Positions 45,148 through 54,891 of a stretch of DNA of 64,000 nucleotides are shown in pieces; within the stretch, counting starts at the first letter, position 1, and each line of letters opens with the position of its first letter. The position numbers and the translations under genes were made by a program. The notes under the pieces are model-generated. The model was not told the origin of the DNA, made no database searches, and worked only from the letters and a program-made list of their open reading frames with translations. The stretch is from Euglena gracilis (Eukaryota > Euglenida > Euglenophyceae > Euglenales): contig CP154957.1 of the NCBI GenBank assembly GCA_039621445.1, forward strand, positions 37,044,382 through 37,108,381, written 5' to 3'.

Positions 45148-45240
45148 TTCAGAGTTGGCGTTTTTTTTTGTTTCTTTAAAAAAAACAACGGGTTAACGCC
45201 AAAAAAACAAAATGAAAAAAAAACAAAAGGGAAAAATTCA
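45148..45240. repeat. T-tract/A-tract hairpin related to the CATAGCTGGC MITEs
   Basis: CAGAGTTGGCG followed by a T-run, G, T-run, then an A-run and ACGGGTTAACGCC. It looks like one end of the same MITE class, but no partner end or target duplication was found. Confidence 0.5.
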
Positions 45241-45479
45241 TTAGCCATCAAACAGAACACAGCAACCACGAACAAAATGGGATTTTGGGGGGGGGGTGTC
45301 CTCAATCCTCAAGGTCACAATCGGGTCAGCACCATGGCCTTCGTTCAACGAACGATATAGAAAGGTACCTTTTCCCGCGGCGGAAAGTTGGGAATGGCGG
45401 AGGCTAGGCGCGCCGCTCGGGGGGGTCCGGGACCCGCCCCTTCCCCCCCCCCCCCCCGCGCGGCCCCTGCGGGCCCGCA

Positions 45480-45855
45480 CGCGCGCCCGGTCGCCCCCCC
45501 CTGGACCCCCCCCCGTTCCCCCCACTGTGCCTAGCATAGCCAAGAAAAAAAAAATTTGGTGAAAAAATCGCGATTTTTTGAGGCCCAAAAATGACCAAAA
45601 ATGACCATTTTCGGACACAAAATGGCAAATTTGGGGGCCGCGCGCTCTGCACGCGGCCAAAAAAGCACTTTTTTGGTCAAAAATGGCCCAAAAATGGCAA
45701 AAAATGACCACTTTTTGGACCCGAAAATCACCGATTTTAGAATGCGTTCCGCCCGCGCGGCCGCCCTCGGACCCCCCTCCCCCCCCCCCCGCCCCCCGGG
45801 GCTCCCCCCCCCGCCCCCCCCCCCCCCCCCCCCCCCCGCTGTGCCTAGCCTCCGG
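45480..45855. repeat. Dispersed 0.37-kb repeat, copy B
   Basis: The partner of 36893-37255. Its right end, GCCTAGCCTCC, matches inverted GGAGGCTAGGC at 45394, so the full unit may be a 0.46-kb inverted-repeat element (45394-45855). Confidence 0.75.
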
Positions 45856-45859
45856 CCAT

Positions 45860-46480
45860 TGTTGAGAAAATGCGTTGCCAAACAGTTGCAAAGGCATAAA
45901 GCCACCTCACAAGAAAGCCAGACATCTTGCCTGCCAACCACCAAAGGGTGGACGTTTTTTTTCTGTGTTTTTTACGGGAGGGCCGCACTGGATTTGAAGC
46001 ACCGCAGGCAAAGTGAGCAGGGTGGTCGCCACGGCTGATCGTTTTTGTGGGGTGTGTTTCTTCGGGCTTATTCATTCTTTCTGGCCAGCAACATCTCTCA
46101 AAAATCAACGAAATTAGCTTCGTAATCAGCTAGTTTAATTAGCCACTGATTTAGCTCAGAATTTGCTAGTTTTGGTAGCAACCTCGGCGCACCCAAATTC
46201 CAAATCGCATCATTCAGGCTGGGGGTTGTGGGTTTTGGTGCAAAGTGCTGGAATTTTTTTGAAAAATGCTTCAGACGGTCCCTGCCCCCTGGGTGGGGTC
46301 TATCATTGGGCTGGGTGGGTGGGGTGACCCCCCTCGCCCGCGGCAGTCTTGAAAAGGAGCCTGCACCCACCGGTGCTCAACGGGATACTGCTCCACGGGG
46401 CGCCAGGCAGCCAGGGGCTGGGAAGCTCCGAACCCGGGGAGTGGGGGTTCCCAAGCAGGCAATTGCTTAAGCACTGACCG
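45860..46480. other. No gene recognised
   Basis: Mixed sequence; nothing supported. Confidence 0.4.
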
Positions 46481-46484
46481 ACCC

Positions 46485-46760
46485 CCCCCCCCGGGGGGTG
46501 GGTGACTGGTTTTTTCAGAGTGACTGATTGGTTTTGGGCCCGGACCCCCTCCCCCCCCGGGGGGGGGGGGTCGGCCAGGAGTGGGCAAAAGTGGCTTGAG
46601 TGACCCCGGCGCCGAAGGCGCCGGAAAATCTTTTTGGGCCTAAAATGGCCTAAAGTGACTGGAAAGTGGCCGTTTTTCTGAGTGGCCGACCCCCCCGGGG
46701 GGGGGGGGGGTAGTGGCTGGCTGGTTTTTTGAAAATGAGTGACTGACTGGTTTTTTCCAT
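46485..46760. repeat. GC-tract block with GTGACTGACTGG motifs
   Basis: Two C-run/G-run pairs (46487-46499, 46550-46570), a third at 46690-46710, a GGCGCC-GAA-GGCGCC hairpin at 46608-46622, and GTGACTGACTGGTTTTTT near the right end. The same ingredients, in different order, occur at 27100-27480, and the GTGACTGACTGG motif also near 6380. Confidence 0.6.
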
Positions 46761-46886
46761 GGCCCAAAGCACACAGTCCCGGAAGGAGAAATATCGAAAC
46801 TGTTTGGATTGTGGAGAGAGGGTCAGCGTCACATGCAGGCGTGCAGTCCACTTAGGCCGTTGCTCTGAACCGCTCCATCGAGCAGA

Positions 46887-47123
46887 GGGGGGTCGGCACG
46901 CCGTGGCGAGCCGTCCGGCTAGGGGGGGGGGGGGGGTTTGGCGTGGCGAGGGGGTCCCGGATGGGGGGGGGAGGGGTGCGCGGGGGTTTTCCAAGAAAAT
47001 TTTCTTTGGCGCGGCTGACATGGCGTGGCGAGGGGGTCCGAAAAGGGGGGGGAGGGGGGGGGGTAAAATGGCGTGGCGAGGGGGTCGGTGAGGGGGGGGG
47101 GGGGAGGGGTGTGCCGACCCCCC
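46887..47123. mobile_element. GC-tract MITE, intact copy
   Basis: The inverted ends GGGGGGTCGGCAC and GTGCCGACCCCCC enclose 237 bp with the repeated TGGCGTGGCGAGGGGGTC. The target duplication is short and ambiguous because of the terminal G-run (AGA, or CAGAG). It abuts the truncated 5' edge of the EF-1alpha pseudogene. Confidence 0.75.
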
Positions 47124-47127
47124 AGAG

Positions 47128-48102
47128 GCCTGCCTGCAACACGGTGACTGCAGTATTTGAGGTATTGGAACTTTGCCTGTTGGTCGTGTTGAGACTGGTG
47201 TCTTGAACCCTGGTGATGAGTAACTTTCACACCCAACAGCTTGACCACTGAAGGCAAGTCTGTGGAGATGCACCACAAGGCTCTGGTGAGCGAGGCTATC
47301 CCTGGCGACAACCTTGGCTTCAACGTGAAGTCTGTCAAGAATATTCGCCATGGTTATGTGGCCTTGAACGCCAAGAACGATCCCGAAGGAGGCTGCTGAC
47401 TTCACTACCCAGGTAAGCCTCTCATAGCTGGCGTTTTTTTTGTTTTTTTTAAAAAAAACGTTTTTTTGTTTTTTATTAAAAAAAACGGGCAAAAAAAAAC
47501 GGCAAAAAAAACAAAGGGGAAAATGATGGTCCAAATTTTGCCTTTGATCGCAAGGGTGAACCAATCTTAGCTCAAATGACTTGAAAACCAATACTTTTGG
47601 TTGTCTTCAACAAGAATGGTCAAAATTGGGCATTTTTCTGCCATTTTGGCTTGAAACCATTCCAAACTAACTTGAAACATCCCAAATTTGGTGTCTTTCT
47701 CTGACCGAGGATGGGCAAAAAAAAGCTAAAATTAAAGGCAAAATTTTTTTTGCCCCGGACCCTCAATGGCGTTTTTTTTGTTTTTTTTTTAAAAAAACAT
47801 GTTTTTTTTAAAAAAACGTGTTTTTTTTGACTTCGTTTTAAACGAAGTGCCAGCTATGAAGCCTCTCTTCAATGTTTTTCTCTCTGGCTTCATTGTTTCT
47901 TGTCTGGCTTCGTAAATGTTTCCGGTGGGTTCCATCTTGTGCAAGAGTGGGACAAATCGGCCATTTTGTTCCTTTCACATTCATGTTTCTTCAGGTCATC
48001 ATTCTGAACCGTCAGATTGGCAACGGTCATGCCCCTGTGCTGCACTGCCACATTGCCTACAAGTTCACCACCATCCAGATGAAGATCGACTTGGGCCGTG
48101 CG
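47128..48102 (+). pseudogene. Elongation factor 1-alpha fragment with one intron
   Basis: Exon pieces read [20 protein letters not shown], then [34 protein letters not shown] and, after the intron, VIILNRQIGNGHAPVLHCHI, matching domains 2-3 of eukaryotic EF-1alpha, the GTPase that delivers aminoacyl-tRNA to the ribosome. The frame is broken at GATGAG|TAAC (one G missing) and at AACGATCCCGAAGG (bases lost before KEAADF). Residues of the HPG and DCHTAH stretch are also missing. The G domain and the C-terminus are absent. The intron (47413-47994) has a good GTAAG donor and TTCTTCAG acceptor, so this is a genomic fragment, not a processed copy. Confidence 0.85.
47423..47858. mobile_element. hAT-type MITE (CATAGCTGGC family) in EF-1alpha intron
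   Basis: Ends CATAGCTGGCG and TGCCAGCTATG, flanked by an exact 8-bp duplication AAGCCTCT (47415-47422, 47859-47866) beginning directly after the GT of the donor. 436 bp. Near each end is a T-tract/A-tract hairpin. The middle is almost identical to the copy at 58582-59007. Confidence 0.92.
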
Positions 48103-48221
48103 TGGGGAACAATCAGGACTCAGGATTTGTGGATGGAATTCCCAGAGGCATTTTTGTTCCCATCCCAGAAAGTCCCGTTTCAGCCCCCCCAAACCAAGTC
48201 CCGTTTTTGGCTGGACAGGGC

Positions 48222-48297
48222 TGGATTGAAGTGGAGAGAAGTTCTCAAACTTCAACCTCACTTCGACCTCAATCTAACTTCTCCCAACTTCAATCCA
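48222..48297. repeat. Fold-back TTGAAGT/ACTTCAA repeat, copy 1
   Basis: GGATTGAAGTGGAGAGAAGTT on the left is mirrored by AACTTCTCCCAACTTCAATCC. The core AAACTTCAACCTCACTTC also occurs at about 50970-51065 and 63580-63665. Confidence 0.75.
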
Positions 48298-48737
48298 AAT
48301 CCCGCCCCACCGGAAGATGAGCATTTGATGTGTTCTCCATGTGTGTTGCCCTTGAATGAACCATTTGAGTGCCCCAAATGACAAACCTGGCAAACCTAAA
48401 TGGAAGCACTAAAATCCAACCCCATTGTAAAATGTCTTGGTCCATTTTTTCCAACATGAACGAATTTGGAATTGAACGAATTTGAAATTGGGGAAGATTT
48501 CCAATTGTTTGGATGACCACGCCCAAAAAAGACCATTTCCGTATGCACACATTGTGAAAACAGGCCTTGCCAAGGTCTTGGGCATAATGATAAGTTGGCT
48601 TTTCCCTCAATGCACAAGGGATGAGGAGTGGATCCCCAAACTCCAAAAGATTGAACTTAACAAACAAAGCAGACTGGACCACACGATAATTGATCCAGAG
48701 CCCTTTATTATGGAAGGTGGGTAGGTAGGGGGCGTGA

Positions 48738-48770
48738 GGACGGACGGACGGACGGACGGACGGACGGATG
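48738..48770. repeat. (GGAC)n tetranucleotide repeat
   Basis: About seven GGAC units; shorter clusters follow at 48793 and 48820. Confidence 0.9.
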
Positions 48771-48849
48771 GCTAGAGAAAATTCCTCTCATCTGGACGGA
48801 CGGCTGGACAGGATTTTGGTCTGGACGGACGGACGGCTAGGTTGGTCTC

Positions 48850-49740
48850 AAAATCGCGAAACGTGGCTTTTCCTACCGGGCTGGCAAGGACGAGACGAAC
48901 AAACAGAACAACAAAAAAAAAGAGATCTTACCCGGGTTCGAACCGAGATTGTGGGAACCATAGCCAAATTAGGATCAAATTTAATGCCATTTCATTGCCA
49001 ACGAAATTATGCTTTCCATCCAGATCAAAGTTCAACCAACCAGACGGTTCATATTGGGCGAATTTGAAGACTTTGGGATTTTGCTGTCTGGACCAGATTT
49101 ATGATGACAACTTCACAGTTGAAGGTATGATCCCTTTCGCTTGTTCTGCTGAATTTCTCATTTTTTCCAGTGAAAGTCGGCTGTGTTGACCCTTTCCACT
49201 GTTTGTCTGTGAAAATAAATTTAAATGAAGAATTTGTGGCTGTTGCATCAACTGTTGGCATGCATCTGTGGCATCACATGGTTTTTCAATGCAACCTTCT
49301 GTCAAAACCGGTTCATGTTTTTGTGCTTTTTGGGAATTTTTTGCACCATCATTCGTGGCCAACATCCTACATCACAGTTATCACAATTGACACACATTGA
49401 CTGTGTGCATTGTTGCAATTGCAATTGTGCGGTTGACTTTGTTTTTGGGACCCCCCCTCCCCCCCGGTTTGGTTGACTTCGATGGTCAACTGGGGGGGGG
49501 GGGGTCCAGGACCCCCCCCCCTCCCCCTGGTACCTACATGACCGACCCGAACTCAACCGGTTGACTTCACAAAAAATGGCGTGTCTGTCTCCAAACCACA
49601 CATTGACAATTTACATTTAAAAATAGGGCCCTGTATGCAAAGCATTCCTCAAAGGGGTGCCATATTCCTCTTTCCTTGGTGGCCCTTGGCAAAACAAATC
49701 CGTTTCGGTGGATTGGCAGTGCCATCAGCCATTTCTTATA
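48850..49740. other. No gene recognised
   Basis: AT-rich sequence, with a G-run/C-run pair around GTTGACTTCGATGGTCAAC (49450-49540) that is probably a small inverted-repeat element. Nothing else supported. Confidence 0.4.
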
Positions 49741-49742
49741 AG

Positions 49743-49841
49743 AAAAAGCGGGGTCCGATCACGATTCCCGGTGGAGAAACGGGGGGCGCCGTAGGCGCCC
49801 CCCGTTTCTCCACCGGGAATCGTGATCGGACCCCGCTTTTT
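49743..49841. repeat. Perfect palindrome, 48-bp arms, 3-nt loop
   Basis: The arms at 49743-49790 and 49794-49841 are exact inverse complements, starting AAAAAGCGGGGTCCGATCAC and meeting at GGCGCC-GTA-GGCGCC. It directly adjoins the TTAA-flanked element at 49848. Confidence 0.95.
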
Positions 49842-49847
49842 TCTTAA

Positions 49848-50929
49848 AACCGTTAACCAAGTTCACGGGCTTCCTCGCAGTAGGCAAGCGCTTCCTAACG
49901 AGATGACTAGGGGGTCAAAAATCGCGTTTTTGGCGTTCACGGGTGAACTTTGGCCGTTCACAGGTGCTGTAGTGCGCACCCGTGAACGGAATTTCCGTCC
50001 ACGGCTGCCGTGCGTGCACCCGTGAACCGACCACGGTTGCGCAAGGTGTTACCCGTGATCGGAATTTGAATTTTTTGGGTTTTTTACATTTGTGTTTCTG
50101 TCTGTCCTCTGCTTTTCCCCACAGTCCGATGAAGCGTTTTGCCAACATGATGGAAGCACAGATGCCCCGCCCCCCCAACGTAGATGAATTTTTGGCTGTT
50201 TTACGTGGTGCCGGCTCCCTAGGAGCTGCTGCAGTGGATGCCCTTTTAGGCAGTCTCCCCACCGGTGGTCAAAATTGTGACCTGGGCCCCAAGAACCATG
50301 CCGCAGTAAAGTGTTTTTTTGGAGTATATAGATGTTTGCAACCGGCATGGCGTTGTTTTTGGCTCTTTGGACGAAGTTTTGGTGGGATGGGCCAGATGGT
50401 GCGTTGATCTTCTATTCCGTTGTGCCCACGGTGTGGTGTGCGTGCTTTTAGTGACACGGATGTGGCTGCAGCCAAAAGTGTTCGTTGTTCCGTTTGTGGC
50501 GAGACGTATCATTTTGTGTGTGCTGAGTTGCGTCGCGCGCCGAAAAAAGTGTGGATTTGTCAGGGTTGTCGTTGAGTTATCCGTCCTGTTGTTCCTCTGA
50601 CCATGCCGAAAGGCATCGCGAGCATGTGCCTCGCACCGAAATTTAGTTTGCCGCGTGTCAGTTCCCTATGCCACCTCTTGCATTCCTATTCCTGCCCCCA
50701 CCCCTGAAGTTCTCCAGGTTCGCCATTTGTTTCACATCCTCTTCCCTACTGCGTAGATGTTTCTCCTTTTTTTTATGTAAAACTCCGTCCACGGCTGCCG
50801 TCTGTGCACCCGTGAACCGACCACGGGTGCGCATATGTGAAAACGGGGTCCGTTCACGGGTGCCGTAGTGCGCACCCGTGAACGCACCCCGTTTCCTCAC
50901 GTGGGGAAGCCCGTGAACGGTTAACGGTT
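49848..50929 (+). mobile_element. TTAA-flanked element encoding a PHD-like finger
   Basis: TTAA lies at 49844-49847 and 50930-50933. The inverted ends start AACCGTTAACC and continue to the block GGAAGCCCGTGAAC. Subterminal GTTCACGGGTGC-type repeats occur at 49935-50060 and 50785-50900. The TTAA sites suggest a piggyBac-like mechanism, but the ends do not match the usual piggyBac start and no DDD transposase is present, so the class is uncertain. Confidence 0.55.
50124..50573 (+). CDS. PHD-like zinc-finger ORF inside the TTAA-flanked element
   Basis: Two coding blocks. The first, 50130-50268, reads MKRFANMMEAQMPRPPN then a helical VDEFLAVLRGAGSLG. The second, 50420-50573, ends in a stop and has CPRCGV, then VRCSVCGETYHFVCAELRR, then WICQGC: a Cys4-His-Cys3 pattern as in PHD or related fingers, with the Trp before the last Cys pair. 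The blocks are in different frames, so a small intron or a frameshift lies between them. Such fingers usually bind histone tails or DNA. No transposase core is seen. A similar finger ends the pogo-like element 4 kb away. Confidence 0.5.
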
Positions 50930-51519
50930 TTAAGGAAGGAACAAAGTCATTTAGGTCATAAAAATGCAAGTGTTTCCCGGGTTGAAGTTGGGAGAAGTTT
51001 TGAAACTTCAACCTCACTTCAACCTCAACCTCAATCCTCCTCTTCTCTTGAAAACTTCAATCCAGCCTTGGGCTGGATGTCCTGTTCCCCACGGAAAGCC
51101 CCATTTTTGCCCCCCAACCTCGTTTTTCCCCTCCCAGAAAGGTCTTGTTCTGCCACATGAGTTCCTGTTTTTAGTCCCCCCCCGAAAATCTCCTTCTGCC
51201 CCCCCCCCCACCCAAGCTGTGGATGCTGTCAAACCCTGGAAGTGATTTAGTCTATCATTTGCAATGGTCCTGGCATAACCTGGTTACTGGCCAGGGAGTT
51301 GTTGGCCGCAGCTGATAACAGTTATTTAAACACCCCAGCGAACTGCAGTTGCTTCCCATCATGGTTTTGTTCTGTTTATAGTGTTCTTGGATTCAAAATT
51401 TTTTACACCCACAGGAAAAAAATTAATGATTCCGGACAGAAGTGCGGAGAAATTTTCTGAGATTGAACCCTTTCTCAAAAAACTTTTTCCACTTTTTGAG
51501 AAAAAAGTCTCGTCGACAC

Positions 51520-52560
51520 AAAGATTCAACTGGGGGTTTGGGTTGTGTTTTGGGTTTTCGGGCTGTATTTTGGGTCTTTGGGCTGGGTTCTAAGTTTCTC
51601 GCTTGTCATCCAGGTTTTCGGCCTGTGGTCTGGGATTTGGGTGTGGTCTGGGGGTTTGGGTTGTGTTTTGGGTTTTTGGGCTGTTCTGGATTTTTTGGGT
51701 TGTGTTCTATGGGGGAGCACGCCGTCGGCCAGCCGTCGGCCAGCCGTGTGACTCACAGGAAAATGACCCGAGCCACAGCCTTGCAATGCAAAAACAATTT
51801 CGCTGCCAATCTCCCTTCAAGGTCATGTTCATTGTTGGTGGAGGCTGCATTTTTGCCCATTTGAAGTCATTTTTCGTCAATTTTTGTCAATTTTGCCGAT
51901 TTTGCACTTTTTTGACCAATTTTGACCATTTCAGCCTCTTTTGGGGGGGGGGGGTCATTCTAGAGCCATTGTGAACGATTATTGCCTACATAGGGTTCGA
52001 ATGACTAAAAAATGCTCAGCTGGTGTCCCGCTGGCAAAATTTACCTAATAATGGTCAAAAAAAGGCTCAAATATTGTGTGAAATGGTTTCAAGTGACTCA
52101 AAATTGTAGCCCCTCTTGTAGAATTCGAAAGATAATTCAAAACGAACATCCGAAATTAAGGTTTGGCACCCAACATGAGACATTTGCACACCAAATTTAG
52201 GCATTAGGTGCTGACATTAAGCAATTTTCAATGCATTTGCCACTCATGCCAGCCAAAATTGTGCATTTTCCTCATGAAAATGGGATTTTACACCCAAAAT
52301 TAGATTTGCCACTCAAAATTAGGAATTTACACATGAAATTAGGACCACTCAAATTAGGAATTTACACATGAAATTAGGAATTTCCTCCTCAAAATTTGCA
52401 ATTTCACGCCAAATTAGGCATTTGCTACCCATATGAGATAGACAACCTGACCCGGCTTCCGTCACGCCGTCGGCCAGCCGTCGGCCACATTGGTGTAGAA
52501 ACAAATTTTTCTCGGGGGGGGGGGCGAGACTTCTGAAAAAATTTTCCAGCCACGGTAAAA
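51520..52560. repeat. Composite repeat with CGTCGGCCAGC clusters
   Basis: GGGTTTGGG/GGGTTTTGGG-like repeats (51525-51710) lead to GGGGGAGCACGC and tandem CGTCGGCCAGC at 51720-51745. The same decamers recur at 52467-52490, before TTGGTGTAGAAAC and a G-run. The order and both flanks recur, inverted and much shorter, at 58206-58400, so the two loci are ends of one repeat family. The AT-rich centre (51780-52440) has no gene. Confidence 0.55.
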
Positions 52561-53431
52561 AAAAAACTTCTAACTATCAAACTGTTCTCCTCCACAAAAG
52601 CACATGGATTGCCACGAGCAACTGCTGGGAGGCAAGCTGGGACGCAACTAGTGGGCCAGTGCAAAGGTCGAAGAGCGTGCTGTGTTTTTCAAGATGAATT
52701 CATCAAGTAAGGTGTCTAGGTCAAGGGAATACAAATCTTCCTTATACACATTGCACAAAGCAAAATGGTTCAAACTAGCATGGAAAAGAAACGGACCTCA
52801 AAAAAAAATGGGGGGGATTGCATCTTGGAAGGAAATTTTGTCAACCACTTTTCCATGCTATCCAAGGCGTGCTTGTCCAACTTGGGAGCGAAGGTAAGTT
52901 TTCAAACGCCGCAGGGTGGAGAATAAACGCTCGGCGGTTGCGGAAGAGATCGGAATGGTCAGACACAACCTCACCATCGCAACCACCAATGGTAATATGG
53001 TGCGGATTGCCAACTCCAGAACATTGTTTGGGTCATGTGTGCGAGCACAAAGTGTACAGGCAAAAAAAAAGTCGTTGAAGAACTCCAACAATGCCCGGTA
53101 GTTGCAACAAATGCCTGCCAGTGCCCTGGCCCTCATCGACCAGCGAGTGGCGCACAAGGACGGCAAATTTGCACACCCTCCTTCATCTTCGTGCTCCAAT
53201 GCTATGTCTCGAAACCATTGCATCCTCTTTGGTGAATCTCGCAAGAATGACACAAGGTTGCTGACAAGGGACATTTTCAGGAATCTACCACCACCCCCCC
53301 CATAATTGACCCCCCCCATAATTGAGAAAATGCTCATGGGAAAAAATTTGGACCCCCCCCATAATTGAGAAAATGTCCCGGAAAAAAAATTTGGACGCCG
53401 TAATTGAGAATGCCCGCTCAGCGAGAAGTTA

Positions 53432-54256
53432 TTGCCCGCCCTTTTTTCCACAGCCATGGCACCAAAAATGAGGCAATTGGCCTTGTCCTTTCCTCCTCGT
53501 GCGAAGCTCCCAAGCTTGCAGCACCAGGGGGCATGTGTGGTGCCTGGCATTGAGCCCCCCGCTGTGGATGAGGATGCTGCTGTTGTTCCCATGGGTCCAG
53601 CGCCTCCCCCAGAAAAAAAGCCCAGAAGGGATTTATCGTTGGGTGCCAAGGCTGAGGTTCTGAAATTCTTTGTGAAACACAACCCGGAGGAAACCCTTGC
53701 AAAATTTCCCGAACTCAGCACGGCCACACTCTACAGGTTGCCTGAGCAGGAGGCAACCATCCAGGAGGCTATAAAAAATGGAAGGGCAATGCAAAAAAGG
53801 CGGAAACCTTTGACAAAGTACAAGGCATTAGGAGAGCACCTGTACAAATTTTTTGAGTTGGTGCGCGATGCTCAAGGAGCTGTGAGTCGGAGCCTCCTGG
53901 AAGAGTACATCACAAGCCTGCCAGCCGACATCCAAAAAGACCTCATGACGATGCCAGAAAAAAGGAGGGACGAATTTTTTGCTCGTTGGCGTCGTTGGTA
54001 CAAAGTTGTGTACCGGAGGGTAACGGGTGCAAGGCAATTTTTGCCGGAGGATTACGAAGAGCGAGTGCAGAAATTCAACGGTTTGCTGAGATCGTTGTAC
54101 TATGAAAAACGGTTCACAACCTTCTTCTGTGGAGACGAAACTGGTGTCCGCTTTGAGGAGGCCCCCAACGTCTTGAGGCATCGGATGCTCCAGGGGGAAA
54201 TTATGGCTCAATTAATCCTCAACCCGATTCTGTTGACTCCCAGGCTGAGCCGGTGA
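53432..54256 (+). CDS. Pogo-type transposase, N-terminal half
   Basis: 274 codons; the Met at 53456 (MAPKMRQLALS) may be the true start. Residues about 65-110 (LGAKAEVLKFFVKHNPEETL, ATLYRLPEQEATIQEAI) form a CENP-B/pogo-like helix-turn-helix. Residues about 120-215 contain a second helical DNA-binding region with RRWYKVVYRR. CGDETGVRFEEAP gives the first Asp of the DDE/D catalytic domain. The sequence then leaves the family and stops, so the other two acidic residues are missing. The encoded protein could bind the element ends but not catalyse transposition. Confidence 0.7.
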   Translation: MPALFSTAMAPKMRQLALSFPPRAKLPSLQHQGACVVPGIEPPAVDEDAAVVPMGPAPPPEKKPRRDLSLGAKAEVLKFFVKHNPEETLAKFPELSTATLYRLPEQEATIQEAIKNGRAMQKRRKPLTKYKALGEHLYKFFELVRDAQGAVSRSLLEEYITSLPADIQKDLMTMPEKRRDEFFARWRRWYKVVYRRVTGARQFLPEDYEERVQKFNGLLRSLYYEKRFTTFFCGDETGVRFEEAPNVLRHRMLQGEIMAQLILNPILLTPRLSR

Positions 54257-54444
54257 CAGAGCCCATGAGTTCCTCTGGGGGTCCACCTCTACCCCATGAA
54301 TGCCCCGCCTGTGATGGTCCCTTGCGTCGTTGTGCTGCTGTACAATGCCCCATTTGTCATGTGTGGCTCCACGCCTCCTGTTACGACATGTGCTACATGC
54401 CCGAGGGTAGTGCCCTTGGGCGTTGTCTCTTCTGTCCTCCTTGA
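54253..54444 (+). CDS. C-terminal zinc finger of the pogo-like element
   Basis: It follows the transposase stop in another frame that is open back to 54200. Pattern: CPACDGPLRRCAAVQCPICH, then WLHASC and CLFC, close to a PHD or related cross-brace finger. It ends in a stop at 54444 with the inverted repeat about 120 bp beyond. Position suggests it was the C-terminus of the intact transposase, with the catalytic core deleted. Confidence 0.5.
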   Translation: MTEPMSSSGGPPLPHECPACDGPLRRCAAVQCPICHVWLHASCYDMCYMPEGSALGRCLFCPP

Positions 54445-54742
54445 GAAAACGAAAGGTGCATCAAAATGCGATCAGATAGCTTTTTTGCATTGCAATGTGA
54501 TGGTTCACGTCGAAGGGATCCCAAAGTGGGTTTCTGAGGACACGCACTGGTGGACCCATACACCCCCCCATAATTGAGAGACCCCCCCCCATAATTGAGA
54601 GACCCCCCCCATAATTGACCCCCCCCCCATAATTGAGAAAAGGGGGGTCCGGTGGAACTGTTTCATTCTCAATTATGGGGGGGGGAGGTGGTATATTTTT
54701 GCAAATCCCATGGTCCCCCTAACTGGCAACTGTAGAACAAGG

Positions 54743-54891
54743 CAGGGCTCCTGTTTTTTTTGTTTTTAAACAACCTGAAAAAAACATTGATAATAAAAAA
54801 CTGTTTTAGAACGGTTTCTTGTTTAATAAAACACTGTTTTTTTTGAAAAAAAACGTGTTTTTTTAAAATTAAACCTGTTTAGAAAGCCCTG
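54743..54891. mobile_element. 149-bp hAT-type MITE in the hAT gene
   Basis: Ends CAGGGCT and AGCCCTG. Flanks GAACAAGG and GAACAAGA match at 7 of 8 positions. The interior is mainly T-tract/A-tract hairpin. Confidence 0.8.

Larger units (their letters stand above)
53288..54691 (+). mobile_element. Pogo/Tc1-like DNA transposon inside the hAT gene
   Basis: TA target sites lie at 53286-53287 and 54692-54693. The inverted ends CCACC(A)CC plus a C-run and ATAATTGA are each followed by two to four tandem copies of C-run-ATAATTGAGA. It contains a pogo-type transposase relic and a zinc finger on the + strand. It is inserted between two halves of a hAT transposase on the opposite strand, so it is younger than the hAT copy. 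Confidence 0.85.

Noticed and set aside
45160-45480. A protein-coding exon in the GC-rich stretch
   Set aside because: Open frames come from C/G runs encoding Pro/Gly/Arg; no splice-phase support or recognisable motif.
47128-48102. A functional EF-1alpha gene
   Set aside because: Two frame breaks, missing conserved residues, and no G domain or C-terminus in the window.
48930-48965. A tRNA or Pol III box B at ACCCGGGTTCGAACC
   Set aside because: The GGTTCGAACC word is palindromic by chance; no box A, anticodon stem or acceptor pairing at the right distance.
51525-51710. Telomere-like repeats (GGGTTTGGG, GGGTTTTGGG)
   Set aside because: Units are irregular, interrupted by CTG and TCTGG, and internal to a dispersed repeat.
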